Assembly (NCBI GenBank): GCA_028820635.1
Contig: JAPPIG010000131.1
Location: 122,712-186,711 of the forward strand
DNA from: Candidatus Poribacteria bacterium
Lineage (GTDB): Bacteria; Poribacteria; WGA-4E; WGA-3G
Reading direction: 5' to 3'
Length of the DNA: 64,000 nt
Part shown: piece after piece, positions 17,596-25,941 of the stretch
Position numbering within the stretch: the first letter of the stretch is position 1
Layout of the letters: each line of letters starts with the position of its first letter
The notes under the pieces: model-generated
Databases searched by the model: none
Seen by the model: the letters and a program-made list of their open reading frames with translations, nothing else
What the model was told of the DNA's origin: nothing
Program-made: the position numbers and the translations under genes

Positions 17596-18771
17596 ATGAA
17601 CTACCACGATTGGCTACAAACAGAATACGCTGAACTTGAAGAAGCGGGATTGCTACGGCACCTCCGCACTGTGATGAGTCCTCCAGCAAATACAATCACT
17701 CTTGATGGACACTATGTTGTGAACCTCGGTTCAAACAATTATTTGGGGTTAAGCACACATCCCAGAGTAATTTCCGCAGCAGCCTCAGCGGTGATGGTAT
17801 ATGGTGCTGGTGCAAGCGGCTCCCGTCTGCTTTCAGGCAACATTGAAAAGTACACGACTTTGGAAACTAACCTCGCAGAAGCAAAAGGCACTGAAGCAGC
17901 GCTGGTTTTTAGCTCGGGTTATACAGCGAATACAAGCATCATTCCTGTACTTGCGGGCGAAGGCGACCTGATTTTGAGTGATGCCCTCAACCATGCAAGC
18001 ATCATTGATGGATGCCGTCTCAGTCGTGCTACCAAAAAGGTTTACCGACATTGTGATGTGGAGCATCTAAAGACACTATTTGCGGAGTCTGCTAATTTTA
18101 GACGTAGACTCGTTGTGACAGATGGCGTTTTCAGTATGGATGGTGATATTGCACCACTACAAGATATATACGAGGTCGCCTTAAATTATAATGCGATGCT
18201 GTTGGTAGATGACGCACACGGATTTGGTGTTTTAGGGAAAAATGGGAGTGGCACTGTGTCACATTTTGGATTAGAAGGACAAGATATTATCCAGATGGGG
18301 ACGCTCAGTAAAGCAATTGGTGGACTGGGAGGATATGTTGCCGGGAGGCGTACGTTAATTGATTTACTCATCAATCGCGCGCGTGGCTTTATTTTCACGA
18401 CAGGACTTCCACCCGCGACGTTGGCGGCGGCAGATGCAGCACTCAAGGTCATGCGTTCTTCACGGGATTTGCGGCGACAACTACTGGAACATGCAGAGAC
18501 CATGAAAGATGCGTTAACAAATTTAGGATATACCCTATTGCCGAGCGAAACACAGATTTTGCCTGTGATATTAGGGGAACCGCAACGCGCAACAGAGGTC
18601 GCTGAGGCATTGCTTGGAAAAGATGTGTTTGCGCCAGCAATTCGTCCACCTGCTGTGCCAGCAGGGACAAGTCGTCTACGTGTTACCGTAATGGCAACAC
18701 ACACAGATTTAGATATACAGCATGCGTTATTTGGGTTTGAAAATGTGCGCCACCTTGCTTGTAGTGGATAA
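17596..18771 (+). CDS. AONS/KBL-family PLP-dependent acyl-CoA transferase
   Basis: A 391-residue alpha-oxoamine synthase. The start MNYHDWLQTEYAELEEAGLL and VVNLGSNNYLGLSTHPRV are family hallmarks, as are NHASIIDGCRLS, the PLP-binding DDAHGFGVLGK and the Schiff-base lysine in TLSKAIGGLGGYVAG. These enzymes condense an amino acid with an acyl-CoA: 8-amino-7-oxononanoate synthase (BioF) in biotin synthesis, or 2-amino-3-ketobutyrate CoA ligase (Kbl) in threonine breakdown. No other bio gene or tdh is nearby, so I leave the symbol blank; BioF-like is slightly favoured. It lies 4 nt after the sugar isomerase gene. Confidence 0.88.
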   Translation: MNYHDWLQTEYAELEEAGLLRHLRTVMSPPANTITLDGHYVVNLGSNNYLGLSTHPRVISAAASAVMVYGAGASGSRLLSGNIEKYTTLETNLAEAKGTEAALVFSSGYTANTSIIPVLAGEGDLILSDALNHASIIDGCRLSRATKKVYRHCDVEHLKTLFAESANFRRRLVVTDGVFSMDGDIAPLQDIYEVALNYNAMLLVDDAHGFGVLGKNGSGTVSHFGLEGQDIIQMGTLSKAIGGLGGYVAGRRTLIDLLINRARGFIFTTGLPPATLAAADAALKVMRSSRDLRRQLLEHAETMKDALTNLGYTLLPSETQILPVILGEPQRATEVAEALLGKDVFAPAIRPPAVPAGTSRLRVTVMATHTDLDIQHALFGFENVRHLACSG

Positions 18772-18993
18772 ACCAACTTTAGTTTACTATAACTCATCTC
18801 GTAAGGCACTTGTAGGAAAGAATCAACACCAATACGTGTATGATATTCATCGGGCTTATAAAGTCCTTCTACAAGAGCACTTGGCAACAATTACATGGTT
18901 CTGATTACAACTCTACAACCCATAATTACTTGTTGAAATTATTGTGTATTTGTGTGAAACTATGACAAATCTAAACTGAAAGAGACCTACCAA

Positions 18994-19407
18994 ATGAGCA
19001 TAAAAGCACATGTAATTGATTTTGATAAACAGAACCCAATTGACCGTGGCACAGGTGTCCAAACGGTGCCGTTAGCAGGTAAATGGCTTGACTCTACATC
19101 ACTCACCAACGGCATAACGATGTTTGAACCCGGTGCAGCAATTGCACGCCACTACCACAACTGCGATGAATCTGTGACGATTCTTGAAGGTGAAGCCACT
19201 TGTGAGGTTGACGGTGAAGTCTTCACAATGCACGCGTTTGATACGACGTTTGTTCCTGCTGGTATCCCACATCGGTTCTGGAATGAAAGCGATGCGCCGA
19301 TGAAGATTTTGTGGACTTATGCCTCTGTTGAAGTAACCCGCACCTTTACAGATACTGGTGAAACGGTTGGGCATTTGTCCGCTGGTGACCAAGCGGTTGT
19401 AAAGTAA
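18994..19407 (+). CDS. Small cupin-domain protein
   Basis: A 137-residue single-domain cupin. Motif 1 is visible as IARHYHNCDESVTILEGEATCEV, with two His and a Glu as metal ligands; motif 2 is TTFVPAGIPHRFWNES, with the last His. The beta-barrel therefore has the full 3-His/1-Glu set. Cupins of this size act as isomerases, dioxygenases or sugar-binding proteins, so the activity is open. It lies 16 nt upstream of the M20 peptidase gene and is probably co-transcribed with it. Confidence 0.83.
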   Translation: MSIKAHVIDFDKQNPIDRGTGVQTVPLAGKWLDSTSLTNGITMFEPGAAIARHYHNCDESVTILEGEATCEVDGEVFTMHAFDTTFVPAGIPHRFWNESDAPMKILWTYASVEVTRTFTDTGETVGHLSAGDQAVVK

Positions 19408-19423
19408 ACAGGAGATATGATTA

Positions 19424-20662
19424 ATGTCCGTACAAACCTATATTAAGGACAATCAAGATTCGTTGTGTGAGTTGCTGCAAGAACTCGTCAGGATTCCTAC
19501 CGTCAATCCACCAGGTGAAAATTATGCTGAGATTGTTGAGTTACTTGAAACGAAGTGTGAAGCGTTGGATATGAAAACAAAAATTGTGAAAGTTCCAAAA
19601 CGAAGTGCAGATCAGGTGATTTCAAACGCATCAAGCCATCCTCGCTTGAATCTGATTGCACGCTGGGATGTCGGTGCAGAAAAGACGGTGCATTTCAATG
19701 CACATTACGATGTGGTGCCTGTTGCAGGGGAGTGGCGTTTTGATGATCCTTTCAGCGGAAAGATTGAAGGAGAATGGCTCTACGGGCGCGGTTCGGATGA
19801 TATGAAGGATGCCATCGCTGCACTGCTATTTGCAATTCAAGCAATCCAAAAAAGTGGTGTTGAACCGCTGTTTAACATTGAATGCTCGTTCACTTGTGAT
19901 GAGGAGACTGGTGGGCAGTTAGGCGCGGGATACATTGTTGAGAAGGAATTGGTCAACGCGGATTATGTCGTCAGCTGCGAGGGTGGATCAGAAATGAACA
20001 TTGGCAATGGACATAACGGTGTGCTTTGGTTGGAAATTGATGTACACGGAAAAGCTGCACACGGTTCTCAACCAGATAAAGGGATAAATGCCTTTGAAAA
20101 AACAGCCGAACTTGTATTCGCGTTGCAACGAATCAAACGGGATTTGAAGTCGCCAGAACGTGCATTTAAACTACCTGATGGCGGTGAACGTTTTCCAACT
20201 ATGAACATTGGTGGAACGTTTCGTGGTACTGAAGGGGATAAAGTCAATACTGTTCCTGCCCATCTCACATTCTCAATTGACAGGCGGGTTACACCGAATG
20301 AAAAACTTGAATTTGCAGAACTTGACTTGCGAGAAGCAATCTCTGGCGCATGCGAGTACTATCCAGATTTGAAGGCAGACGTGCGAGCAATCTTGCGAAT
20401 TGAACCGTGCTTGACGGATACTGATTCTCCTTTGGCACAAGGTTTTGCTGATGCGGTGCGGACTGTGCGTTTCAATCAACCAAAATTTAAGAGCACTGCT
20501 GGCTTTACGGATTTACACTATTTTGTGAACATAGGTCTGCCGGGAATTGGGTATGGACCGAAAGGTGAGGGTGGACATGCTATAAATGAACGTGTGCATA
20601 TTCCGGATTTGGTACGGACTTCTGCTATTTATGCAATCTTTATGACGCGTGCAGAACTGTAA
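19424..20662 (+). CDS. M20-family metallopeptidase (ArgE/DapE-like)
   Basis: A 412-residue amidohydrolase of the ArgE/DapE/ACY1/CPG2 group. Metal and catalytic motifs appear in order: FNAHYDVVPVAG (His, Asp), YGRGSDDMKDAIA (bridging Asp), CDEETGG (catalytic and ligand Glu), SCEGGSE, the dimerisation-domain VHGKAAHGSQPDKG (His), and GEGGHAINERVHIPDL (last His). They hydrolyse N-acyl amino acids or peptides with two zinc ions. GGAGAT precedes the start. The substrate is not evident. Confidence 0.9.
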   Translation: MSVQTYIKDNQDSLCELLQELVRIPTVNPPGENYAEIVELLETKCEALDMKTKIVKVPKRSADQVISNASSHPRLNLIARWDVGAEKTVHFNAHYDVVPVAGEWRFDDPFSGKIEGEWLYGRGSDDMKDAIAALLFAIQAIQKSGVEPLFNIECSFTCDEETGGQLGAGYIVEKELVNADYVVSCEGGSEMNIGNGHNGVLWLEIDVHGKAAHGSQPDKGINAFEKTAELVFALQRIKRDLKSPERAFKLPDGGERFPTMNIGGTFRGTEGDKVNTVPAHLTFSIDRRVTPNEKLEFAELDLREAISGACEYYPDLKADVRAILRIEPCLTDTDSPLAQGFADAVRTVRFNQPKFKSTAGFTDLHYFVNIGLPGIGYGPKGEGGHAINERVHIPDLVRTSAIYAIFMTRAEL

Positions 20663-20689
20663 TCAAGAATCAATTTAATTCCAAAATCT

Positions 20690-20986
20690 ATGAACAAAAA
20701 ATTCCAACGCCACATTGAGAATTTTACATGCGGGAATTGCGGTGTGTTTGTGAAAGGAAATGGTTACACTAACCACTGCCCGGGATGTCTTTGGAGTCAG
20801 CATGTAGATGTGAATCCGGGGGATCGTGCTGAAACCTGTAAAGGGTTAATGGAACCAGTAGGGTTCACCGTGAAACAAAGGGATTATGTTTTAATTCACC
20901 GTTGCACAGTATGCGGTATAACCAAAAAGAATAAGACATCAAAGCATGATAGGTTTGATGCCATTATTAGTCTACAAGGAGGATAA
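20690..20986 (+). CDS. RNHCP-domain protein
   Basis: A 98-residue protein of the RNHCP family, named for its conserved motif. Here the motif reads NHCPGCLWSQHVDVNPGDRA, followed by CKGLMEPVGF. Additional CGNCG and HRCTVCG pairs complete two probable zinc-binding sites. The function of the family is unknown. Its stop codon overlaps the ribosome site of the OmpA-like gene, so the two are closely coupled. Confidence 0.85.
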   Translation: MNKKFQRHIENFTCGNCGVFVKGNGYTNHCPGCLWSQHVDVNPGDRAETCKGLMEPVGFTVKQRDYVLIHRCTVCGITKKNKTSKHDRFDAIISLQGG

Positions 20987-20987
20987 C

Positions 20988-21884
20988 ATGGGTACAAAAG
21001 GGATCATTTCAATCATATCTATAGTTGCTGCTGTTGTTGCTGCCATTGTTTTGGCGTTTTTGCTCTATTCTACTTCTGGCGAACTCAAGCAGACACAAGC
21101 AGACTTATCTACCACCAAAACGGCACTACAGACAACTGAAACTGAAAAAACAGGTTTGGAAAAGAAGTTAGCTGAAACTGAAAAAACACTAAAAGAGACG
21201 CAGGCAGAGCTGAACCAAACAAAAGAGATATTGGAAAATGCAAGCGAAGCCTCCCGAAAAATTGCTGCGGAACGGAATACACTCCAGCAGGATAAAAGTA
21301 ATCTTGAACGTGAAAAGGAGAGTCTTCGTGCAAAATTGACTGAAATCGAATCGGAATTACAGCGAATTCGTGAACAATCCCAACGTTCAATTGCAGCTAT
21401 CCAAGAAAGATTTAAAGATACAGTTGGTGCCGTGTTGGATGAGGCAGGACGGTTGACGCTTGATGTGAAAGGGAAAATTCTTTTTGAAACAGGTAGCGCA
21501 ACCCTTAGTAAAGAAGGAAAAGCACTACTGGACGCAATTGCGGAAGAGGTATTACTAAACCCAAATTATTCAGATTATGCGATCCGCATTGAAGGACATA
21601 CGGATAATAACCCGATCGCGGGTTCGGCACTGCGGAACTGGGACCTCTCTACTGACCGATCAATCTCCGCAGTGAAGTATTTGCAGGAACATGCTGGTAT
21701 TGATCCGATACGTTTATCGGGAACGGGATATGCTTTCTACCAACCGATAGATACTGCTGAAACAGACGAAGCGAAGGCAAAAAATCGCCGAATTGAAATT
21801 ATCCTTGTGCCACCGCAAGATTTCTCTTCGGAATTGCTCAAGTCATTACAAAGCGTGATAGAATCTATTGAGGCAAAGCAATAG
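20988..21884 (+). CDS. OmpA/MotB-type peptidoglycan-binding protein with coiled coil
   Basis: A 298-residue protein. One hydrophobic segment near residues 5-28 serves as an inner-membrane anchor. Residues 30-145 form a long coiled coil with heptad-like Glu/Lys/Leu. The C-terminal half is an OmpA_C domain: LFETGSATLSKEGKALLDAI, IRIEGHTDNNPI, LSTDRSISAVKYLQ and KNRRIEI, with the Asp and Arg residues that bind diaminopimelate in peptidoglycan. The start at 20988 has AAGGAGG at ideal distance. It probably links inner membrane to cell wall, as in MotB/TolR-type or PomB-like systems, though no motor partner is near. Confidence 0.85.
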   Translation: MGTKGIISIISIVAAVVAAIVLAFLLYSTSGELKQTQADLSTTKTALQTTETEKTGLEKKLAETEKTLKETQAELNQTKEILENASEASRKIAAERNTLQQDKSNLEREKESLRAKLTEIESELQRIREQSQRSIAAIQERFKDTVGAVLDEAGRLTLDVKGKILFETGSATLSKEGKALLDAIAEEVLLNPNYSDYAIRIEGHTDNNPIAGSALRNWDLSTDRSISAVKYLQEHAGIDPIRLSGTGYAFYQPIDTAETDEAKAKNRRIEIILVPPQDFSSELLKSLQSVIESIEAKQ

Positions 21885-21888
21885 ATTC
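21861..21888. terminator. Hairpin between convergent genes
   Basis: GAATCTATTG and CAATAGATTC form a perfect 10-bp stem with an 8-nt loop. The right arm contains the TAG stop of the OmpA-like gene. It lies between two converging genes and could act on both strands, but no U-run follows on either side, so termination is uncertain. Confidence 0.45.
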
Positions 21889-21899
21889 GAAAAATGTGT

Positions 21900-22724
21900 C
21901 TACTGTTCTGATGTCTTCTCTTCTTTCGTTGGTTTGCTTTTTGCATGGCTTACGAGTTTCGCTGCTTGCCGGGCAAGCCGTTTTGAAGCGTCAATCTGTT
22001 CTATCATTTTTGCATTCGTCCACGAAATTGAAACAAGATAGCGTATATCTTCAGGTGTGTTCAAAGTCTCAACACCGAGTGCGAGTGTAAGTCCACTATC
22101 GGCAGTGTACCTCATACCCGCGTTTACACCTTTCCCATCAAATTCCAAGCTAATTCCAATATCGCCTCTTGCGAAAGCAGGATGAAGTTCTGTACTTACA
22201 CCTGCGAACAATCCGATTGGGCTATCATCAAACGCGAAACGGTGATTGCCGATTCCGATATGTCCTGAAATAAGATGAATTCGCGGCAGATTAAAAGTCT
22301 TACTGATTACAAGATATGCTGAATTAGCCTGATAGGTATTCCACTCTCGTCCAACATTATCTCCGAGATTGTCAACACCGATTGCTATGTTCGGTATTTT
22401 TCCAGTTTCATTTAAAAATTGTGCTTTTACGTGTCCTAAGAAGGAGCGCGAGGCATCATTGTCTTGCGGGAGTATGTGCGATGCGCCAAACTCAATTCTA
22501 TCAAACATCCCGAAGTTGACACGGAACGCAACAGGATCCCGTTTGAAAAATGTTGTATTTTGGAAAGGGGCATATACCCCTACTCCGAATATACCGTGTT
22601 TTAGCACCTCACCTGTTGGGATATCTACCAATCCACTGTCCGTAAAAATCTCGCCGCTAACATGACTGGAAAAGATAAGCAATATAGAAAGTAGTAAACA
22701 GAAAAAAATTAGGTGTCGGTTCAT
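21900..22724 (-). CDS. Exported YjbH-like protein
   Basis: A 274-residue protein with a signal peptide (MNRHLIFFCLLLSILLIFSS, cut near residue 24). The mature start TDSGLVDIPTGEVLKHG is like YjbH-domain proteins, which are thought to be outer-membrane beta-barrels linked to exopolysaccharide. Alternating strands such as GIFGVGVYAPF, FRVNFGMFDRIEFGAS and LTLALGVETL fit a barrel. A basic tail ends the protein. It starts 5 nt after rpiA on the same strand, but a functional tie to rpiA is not obvious. Confidence 0.6.
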   Translation of the reverse strand: MNRHLIFFCLLLSILLIFSSHVSGEIFTDSGLVDIPTGEVLKHGIFGVGVYAPFQNTTFFKRDPVAFRVNFGMFDRIEFGASHILPQDNDASRSFLGHVKAQFLNETGKIPNIAIGVDNLGDNVGREWNTYQANSAYLVISKTFNLPRIHLISGHIGIGNHRFAFDDSPIGLFAGVSTELHPAFARGDIGISLEFDGKGVNAGMRYTADSGLTLALGVETLNTPEDIRYLVSISWTNAKMIEQIDASKRLARQAAKLVSHAKSKPTKEEKTSEQ

Positions 22725-22729
22725 TAATG

Positions 22730-23404
22730 CTACTCCATGTATTTGATACCCGAAGGGGTACCAATGATAACCTTGTCCGCGCGATCCACAAAAATACCGT
22801 TCTCAACAACACCGGGGATATTATTTAGCTGTAACTCCACCTTTTTAGGTTCGGGGATTCCATCAAAGTGACAGTCTAAAATATAGTTTCCGTTATCCGT
22901 AATCAGTGGGTCTTCAATCCCGCCTCGTAAATCTGATTTTTCACAGACTTTATTAACTTCCCGTTGTGTTGCCTCCCATCCGAACCGCACAATTTCAACC
23001 GGTAGCGCAAACGAAGTGCCGAGCACATGAGAAACCTTACTTTCATCAACGACAATCAAGATCCGTTTGGAAGCATTCGCAATAATTTTTTCCCTTACCA
23101 GTGCTGCACCGCCACCCTTAATTAAGTTTAGGTGTGCATCTACCTCGTCAGCACCATCAATTGTTAATTCTATTGTAGGGTGAACTGCAAGCGTTGAAAG
23201 TGGAATATTTTGTTCGGCGGCGATCTTCTCTGTACCATCGGAGGTTGGGATTCCGACAATATTTAAACCATTTCGGACCATCGCTCCGAGTTTCAATAAC
23301 GCATAGTAGACGGTGGAACCAGTCCCTAATCCGACAACCATACCGTTTCGGACTTCCTCTGTGGCTTTTTCTGCGGCGATCTTTTTCCGATATTCTGTAT
23401 TCAT
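22730..23404 (-). CDS. rpiA: Ribose-5-phosphate isomerase A
   Basis: RpiA interconverts ribose 5-phosphate and ribulose 5-phosphate in the pentose phosphate pathway. The 224-residue protein has GLGTGSTVYYAL for phosphate binding, IPTSDGTEKIA, the catalytic LTIDGADEVDAHLNLIKGGG and VDESKVSHVLG. Length matches the family (about 220). It starts 1 nt after the oxidoreductase stop in a three-gene operon with rhaI, suggesting the operon handles deoxy or pentose sugars. Confidence 0.95.
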   Translation of the reverse strand: MNTEYRKKIAAEKATEEVRNGMVVGLGTGSTVYYALLKLGAMVRNGLNIVGIPTSDGTEKIAAEQNIPLSTLAVHPTIELTIDGADEVDAHLNLIKGGGAALVREKIIANASKRILIVVDESKVSHVLGTSFALPVEIVRFGWEATQREVNKVCEKSDLRGGIEDPLITDNGNYILDCHFDGIPEPKKVELQLNNIPGVVENGIFVDRADKVIIGTPSGIKYME

Positions 23405-23405
23405 T

Positions 23406-24380
23406 TTATAGTTCTATCCGTCGATTTTCGTGAATTGATTGTGCTGAGGCAAGGCTTATCCGAATTGCAGAAAGTGCCACCTCAGCGTCTGCTGAATAGG
23501 GGGCATGCTGTGTTGTGTTTTGAATTTCAGATAGCCACAGTTCCTGAAGTGTCGGTTGAGACGTTTTTGGAATTGTTAACTCTGTAACCCCGTTTGGTGT
23601 TGAATACTGCCATCCGTTTCCATCATCGCTTAATGTGCCTTCTGTGAGAACATATCGCCCATGTTGTTCAGCGGTGTTTATAGCGATGCCGCCTGCCCAA
23701 GTCCACTGTCCAATGCCACCACTTTTGAACCCAACGGTGACAGTGTTGACAAAACGGTTGTATTGTCCCGTTTCAGTTAAGCCTTCGTAGCATGCAGCAC
23801 CTTCCGCCCACGCAGCTTCACCGAACAGATCGACAATTGGATAAATATGATAGATAAAAAAGTGTGCAGGTGTCCCCGACACAGGTAGGTTGAAGAGAAT
23901 TTCAGGCCGTGAACCACGACCAGGGGTTAAACGCACAAATGAGGTAAGCAGCAATTCACCAAGTTCACCTATTTTCTGCTTGAGGGCAGCATGGGTATTA
24001 GAAATAACCTCTGGATGGGAAACCCGAAGGACACAATGGCGTGTTTTGGCAAGATGTAAAGCTTCTTCACCTTCATTAACATCGTTGGCAAGTGGATATT
24101 CCACAAAGACATGTTTATTCGCTTGCAACGCCGCGATCGTAATTTCACCGTGGCTGTTGTTATGGGTGCAAATGACTACGCCATCTATATCGTTTCGTTC
24201 TATTAATCGTTTCCAATCGGAAATAAATGTTGCAGCATGTTTAGCCGCAAGTTCGCTCCCTGTTTGTTCGTTTCTGGAGGCGATTGCTACGACTTCAGCG
24301 GTTTCCATTGATGCAAACCGCTCAGCGTGATGCCGGGCCATGCCTCCTGAACCGATAATACCAATTTTAATGTTTCTCAT
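23406..24380 (-). CDS. Gfo/Idh/MocA-family oxidoreductase in sugar operon
   Basis: A 324-residue protein with the Rossmann start IKIGIIGSGGMARHHAERF and VVICTHNNSHGEI. The usual EKP motif is altered to VEYPLANDVNEGEE, so the catalytic lysine of EKP is replaced by Tyr; activity may differ. The substrate domain holds SGTPAHFFIYHIYPIVDLF. Its ATG overlaps the rhaI stop (ATGA, 24377-24380) and its stop is 1 nt before rpiA, so all three genes form one operon. Confidence 0.82.
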   Translation of the reverse strand: MRNIKIGIIGSGGMARHHAERFASMETAEVVAIASRNEQTGSELAAKHAATFISDWKRLIERNDIDGVVICTHNNSHGEITIAALQANKHVFVEYPLANDVNEGEEALHLAKTRHCVLRVSHPEVISNTHAALKQKIGELGELLLTSFVRLTPGRGSRPEILFNLPVSGTPAHFFIYHIYPIVDLFGEAAWAEGAACYEGLTETGQYNRFVNTVTVGFKSGGIGQWTWAGGIAINTAEQHGRYVLTEGTLSDDGNGWQYSTPNGVTELTIPKTSQPTLQELWLSEIQNTTQHAPYSADAEVALSAIRISLASAQSIHENRRIEL

Positions 24381-25591
24381 GCCCAGCCTTGACTTTCGCC
24401 ACCAACGCGTGCTTTACTAATCTTCTCGTAGTAGCCGCTCTTTCGGTATGCTGTCAATGGATGCGGATCTCGCCCCATTTCTAACCGAACCTGCTCAAGT
24501 AGTGGATTCACGTCTGTTTCGGACGCGCGCTGGAGGATGCTTTCTGCCTCAACCAAATCCGCTGCATCTTGTGCTGCTGCTAACGCCTCTCGGTCAACTA
24601 ACAGTGCCTTCGCATACGCTTTTTGTAGGTTGCATACCGACTGGATACTCGCTTCCACCTTCGGTTTCAAATTATGGCTTTGGTCAATCATATAGGCGAT
24701 GTCGGTTTCCGTTTCAGGATCGAGTTCTGCGGCAACAAGTTCTGTGTAGATGAGGAAGAGTTCTTGTGGATTGATAGACCCTACCGTCAAATCATCGTCC
24801 GCGTATTTTCGGCAGTTGAAGTGAAATCCACCCAGTTTACCTTCGTCAATTAGGTATGCGACAATGAATTCAATATTTGTGCCTTGCGGATGGTGCCCGA
24901 GATCAACGAGGACTTGTGCTTTCGTGCCCAGTTTCATTGCCATCAGGTAAGCAGTCCCCCAATCCGCTAAATCGGTGTGATAAAATGCCGGTTCAAAGAA
25001 CTTATATTCAATCAGCATGCGAGTAGCATCGGGAAGTGCATCGTAAACCTCACTTAACGCTTCTGTCATCCACTGCTTACGTTTTCTGAAATTAGCTTGG
25101 CCGGGGAAGTTAGTGCCATCAGCAAACCACAAACTCAGTAAATCTGACCCTGTTTTTTTCATGATGTCAACACATTCCAACATGTGATCAATTGCGAGGC
25201 GGCGAACCTCTGCGTTTGGATTGCAGACACTGCCGAGTTTATACACTTGGTCTTGAAAAACGTTTGGGTTAATCGCTCCGATTCCGATACCAACATCTGC
25301 GGCATATTGTTTCAATCCGTCCCAATCATCGGTTTTATCCCATGGAATGTGAAGTGCTACGGTAGGCGCGACACCAGTGAATCTGTGTACAGTCGCCGCA
25401 TCTTCCAAACGTTCTGCGGCGTTCCTTGCCGCACCGAGTTGTTCAAACACGCCGAATCGGGTTCCAGAATTCCCGTAACCCCACGAAGGTGTTTCAATAT
25501 GTTGTTGTTTGAGATGTGCCTTAACTGCCTCTACTTGAATTCCCTGTTTCTCTAATGTTTCGGCTAATAGATTATACGCTGGGCTGCTCAT
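24377..25591 (-). CDS. rhaI: L-rhamnose isomerase-like sugar isomerase (RhaI type)
   Basis: A 404-residue TIM-barrel isomerase matching the Pseudomonas stutzeri/Streptomyces-type L-rhamnose isomerases. It begins with IETPSWGYGNSGTRFGVFEQ, then AALHIPWD-like VALHIPWDKTDDWDGL, LSLWFADGTNFPGQ, MLIEYKFFEPAFYHTD (metal-ligand Glu), VLVDLGHHPQGTNIE (Asp, His) and GGFHFNCRKYADDDL (His, Asp). These enzymes convert rhamnose to rhamnulose and often accept other aldoses. AGGAGAG precedes the ATG. First gene of the operon; a candidate extended -10 lies at 25630-25638. Confidence 0.85.
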   Translation of the reverse strand: MSSPAYNLLAETLEKQGIQVEAVKAHLKQQHIETPSWGYGNSGTRFGVFEQLGAARNAAERLEDAATVHRFTGVAPTVALHIPWDKTDDWDGLKQYAADVGIGIGAINPNVFQDQVYKLGSVCNPNAEVRRLAIDHMLECVDIMKKTGSDLLSLWFADGTNFPGQANFRKRKQWMTEALSEVYDALPDATRMLIEYKFFEPAFYHTDLADWGTAYLMAMKLGTKAQVLVDLGHHPQGTNIEFIVAYLIDEGKLGGFHFNCRKYADDDLTVGSINPQELFLIYTELVAAELDPETETDIAYMIDQSHNLKPKVEASIQSVCNLQKAYAKALLVDREALAAAQDAADLVEAESILQRASETDVNPLLEQVRLEMGRDPHPLTAYRKSGYYEKISKARVGGESQGWA

Positions 25592-25691
25592 ATATGTTCT
25601 CTCCTGATTGCAGTTATGTTTTGAGAATAATTATAGCATATTTCTGATTTTTTATGTAAAGATTGTTATGAAGCGGAGCATGTAAAAATCG

Positions 25692-25736
25692 TCTGAATCG
25701 CGGATTTGCGCGGATTACACAGATTTCGCGGATTAG
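25692..25736. repeat. Triple CGCGGATT repeat
   Basis: Three copies of CGCGGATT lie within 45 nt, joined by TG and ACACAGATTT. A shorter copy that starts with the same TCTGAATCGCGGATTTG is found at 33924-33950. Both copies precede a TCCTACAA-type repeat by about 50-90 nt, so they may be one composite element. Confidence 0.6.
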
Positions 25737-25866
25737 GGATATGTTACGACCTACAGAATACCATGTGCATATTCTCCGTTGATTCAAGGTCTTCCTACAA
25801 AGAAGGTAACCGACTATATACGCACAATGAATTGCGCGACTACAAACGCCCAAATCTAAAGAAAAT

Positions 25867-25913
25867 AGGCAGGTGAGGATGGCGATATGGATACTCGCTT
25901 ATCTCACCTGCCT
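25867..25913 (-). terminator. Rho-independent terminator after DUF1549/1553 gene
   Basis: AGGCAGGTGAG and CTCACCTGCCT form an 11-bp stem. On the minus strand the hairpin is followed by ATTTTCTTT. It lies 29 nt past the stop of the gene ending at 25942. The terminator at 48725-48756 has almost the same stem. Confidence 0.8.
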
Positions 25914-25941
25914 TAAAGGTTAATGCTTAACTCAGACACGT

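Larger units (their letters stand above)
25592..25941. other. Repeat-rich intergenic region
   Basis: About 350 nt without a gene. It holds an extended -10 (TGCTATAAT, minus strand, 25630-25638) for rhaI, a CGCGGATT-rich repeat at 25692-25736, a GTTGATTC...TCCTACAA repeat at 25779-25806, a GAATTGCGCGACTACA repeat at 25826-25849, and the terminator of the downstream-reading DUF1549/1553 gene at 25867-25913. Confidence 0.6.

Noticed and set aside
25692..25736. Short CRISPR-like repeat array
   Set aside because: The units are only 8 nt, spaced 2-10 nt apart, with no cas genes near.
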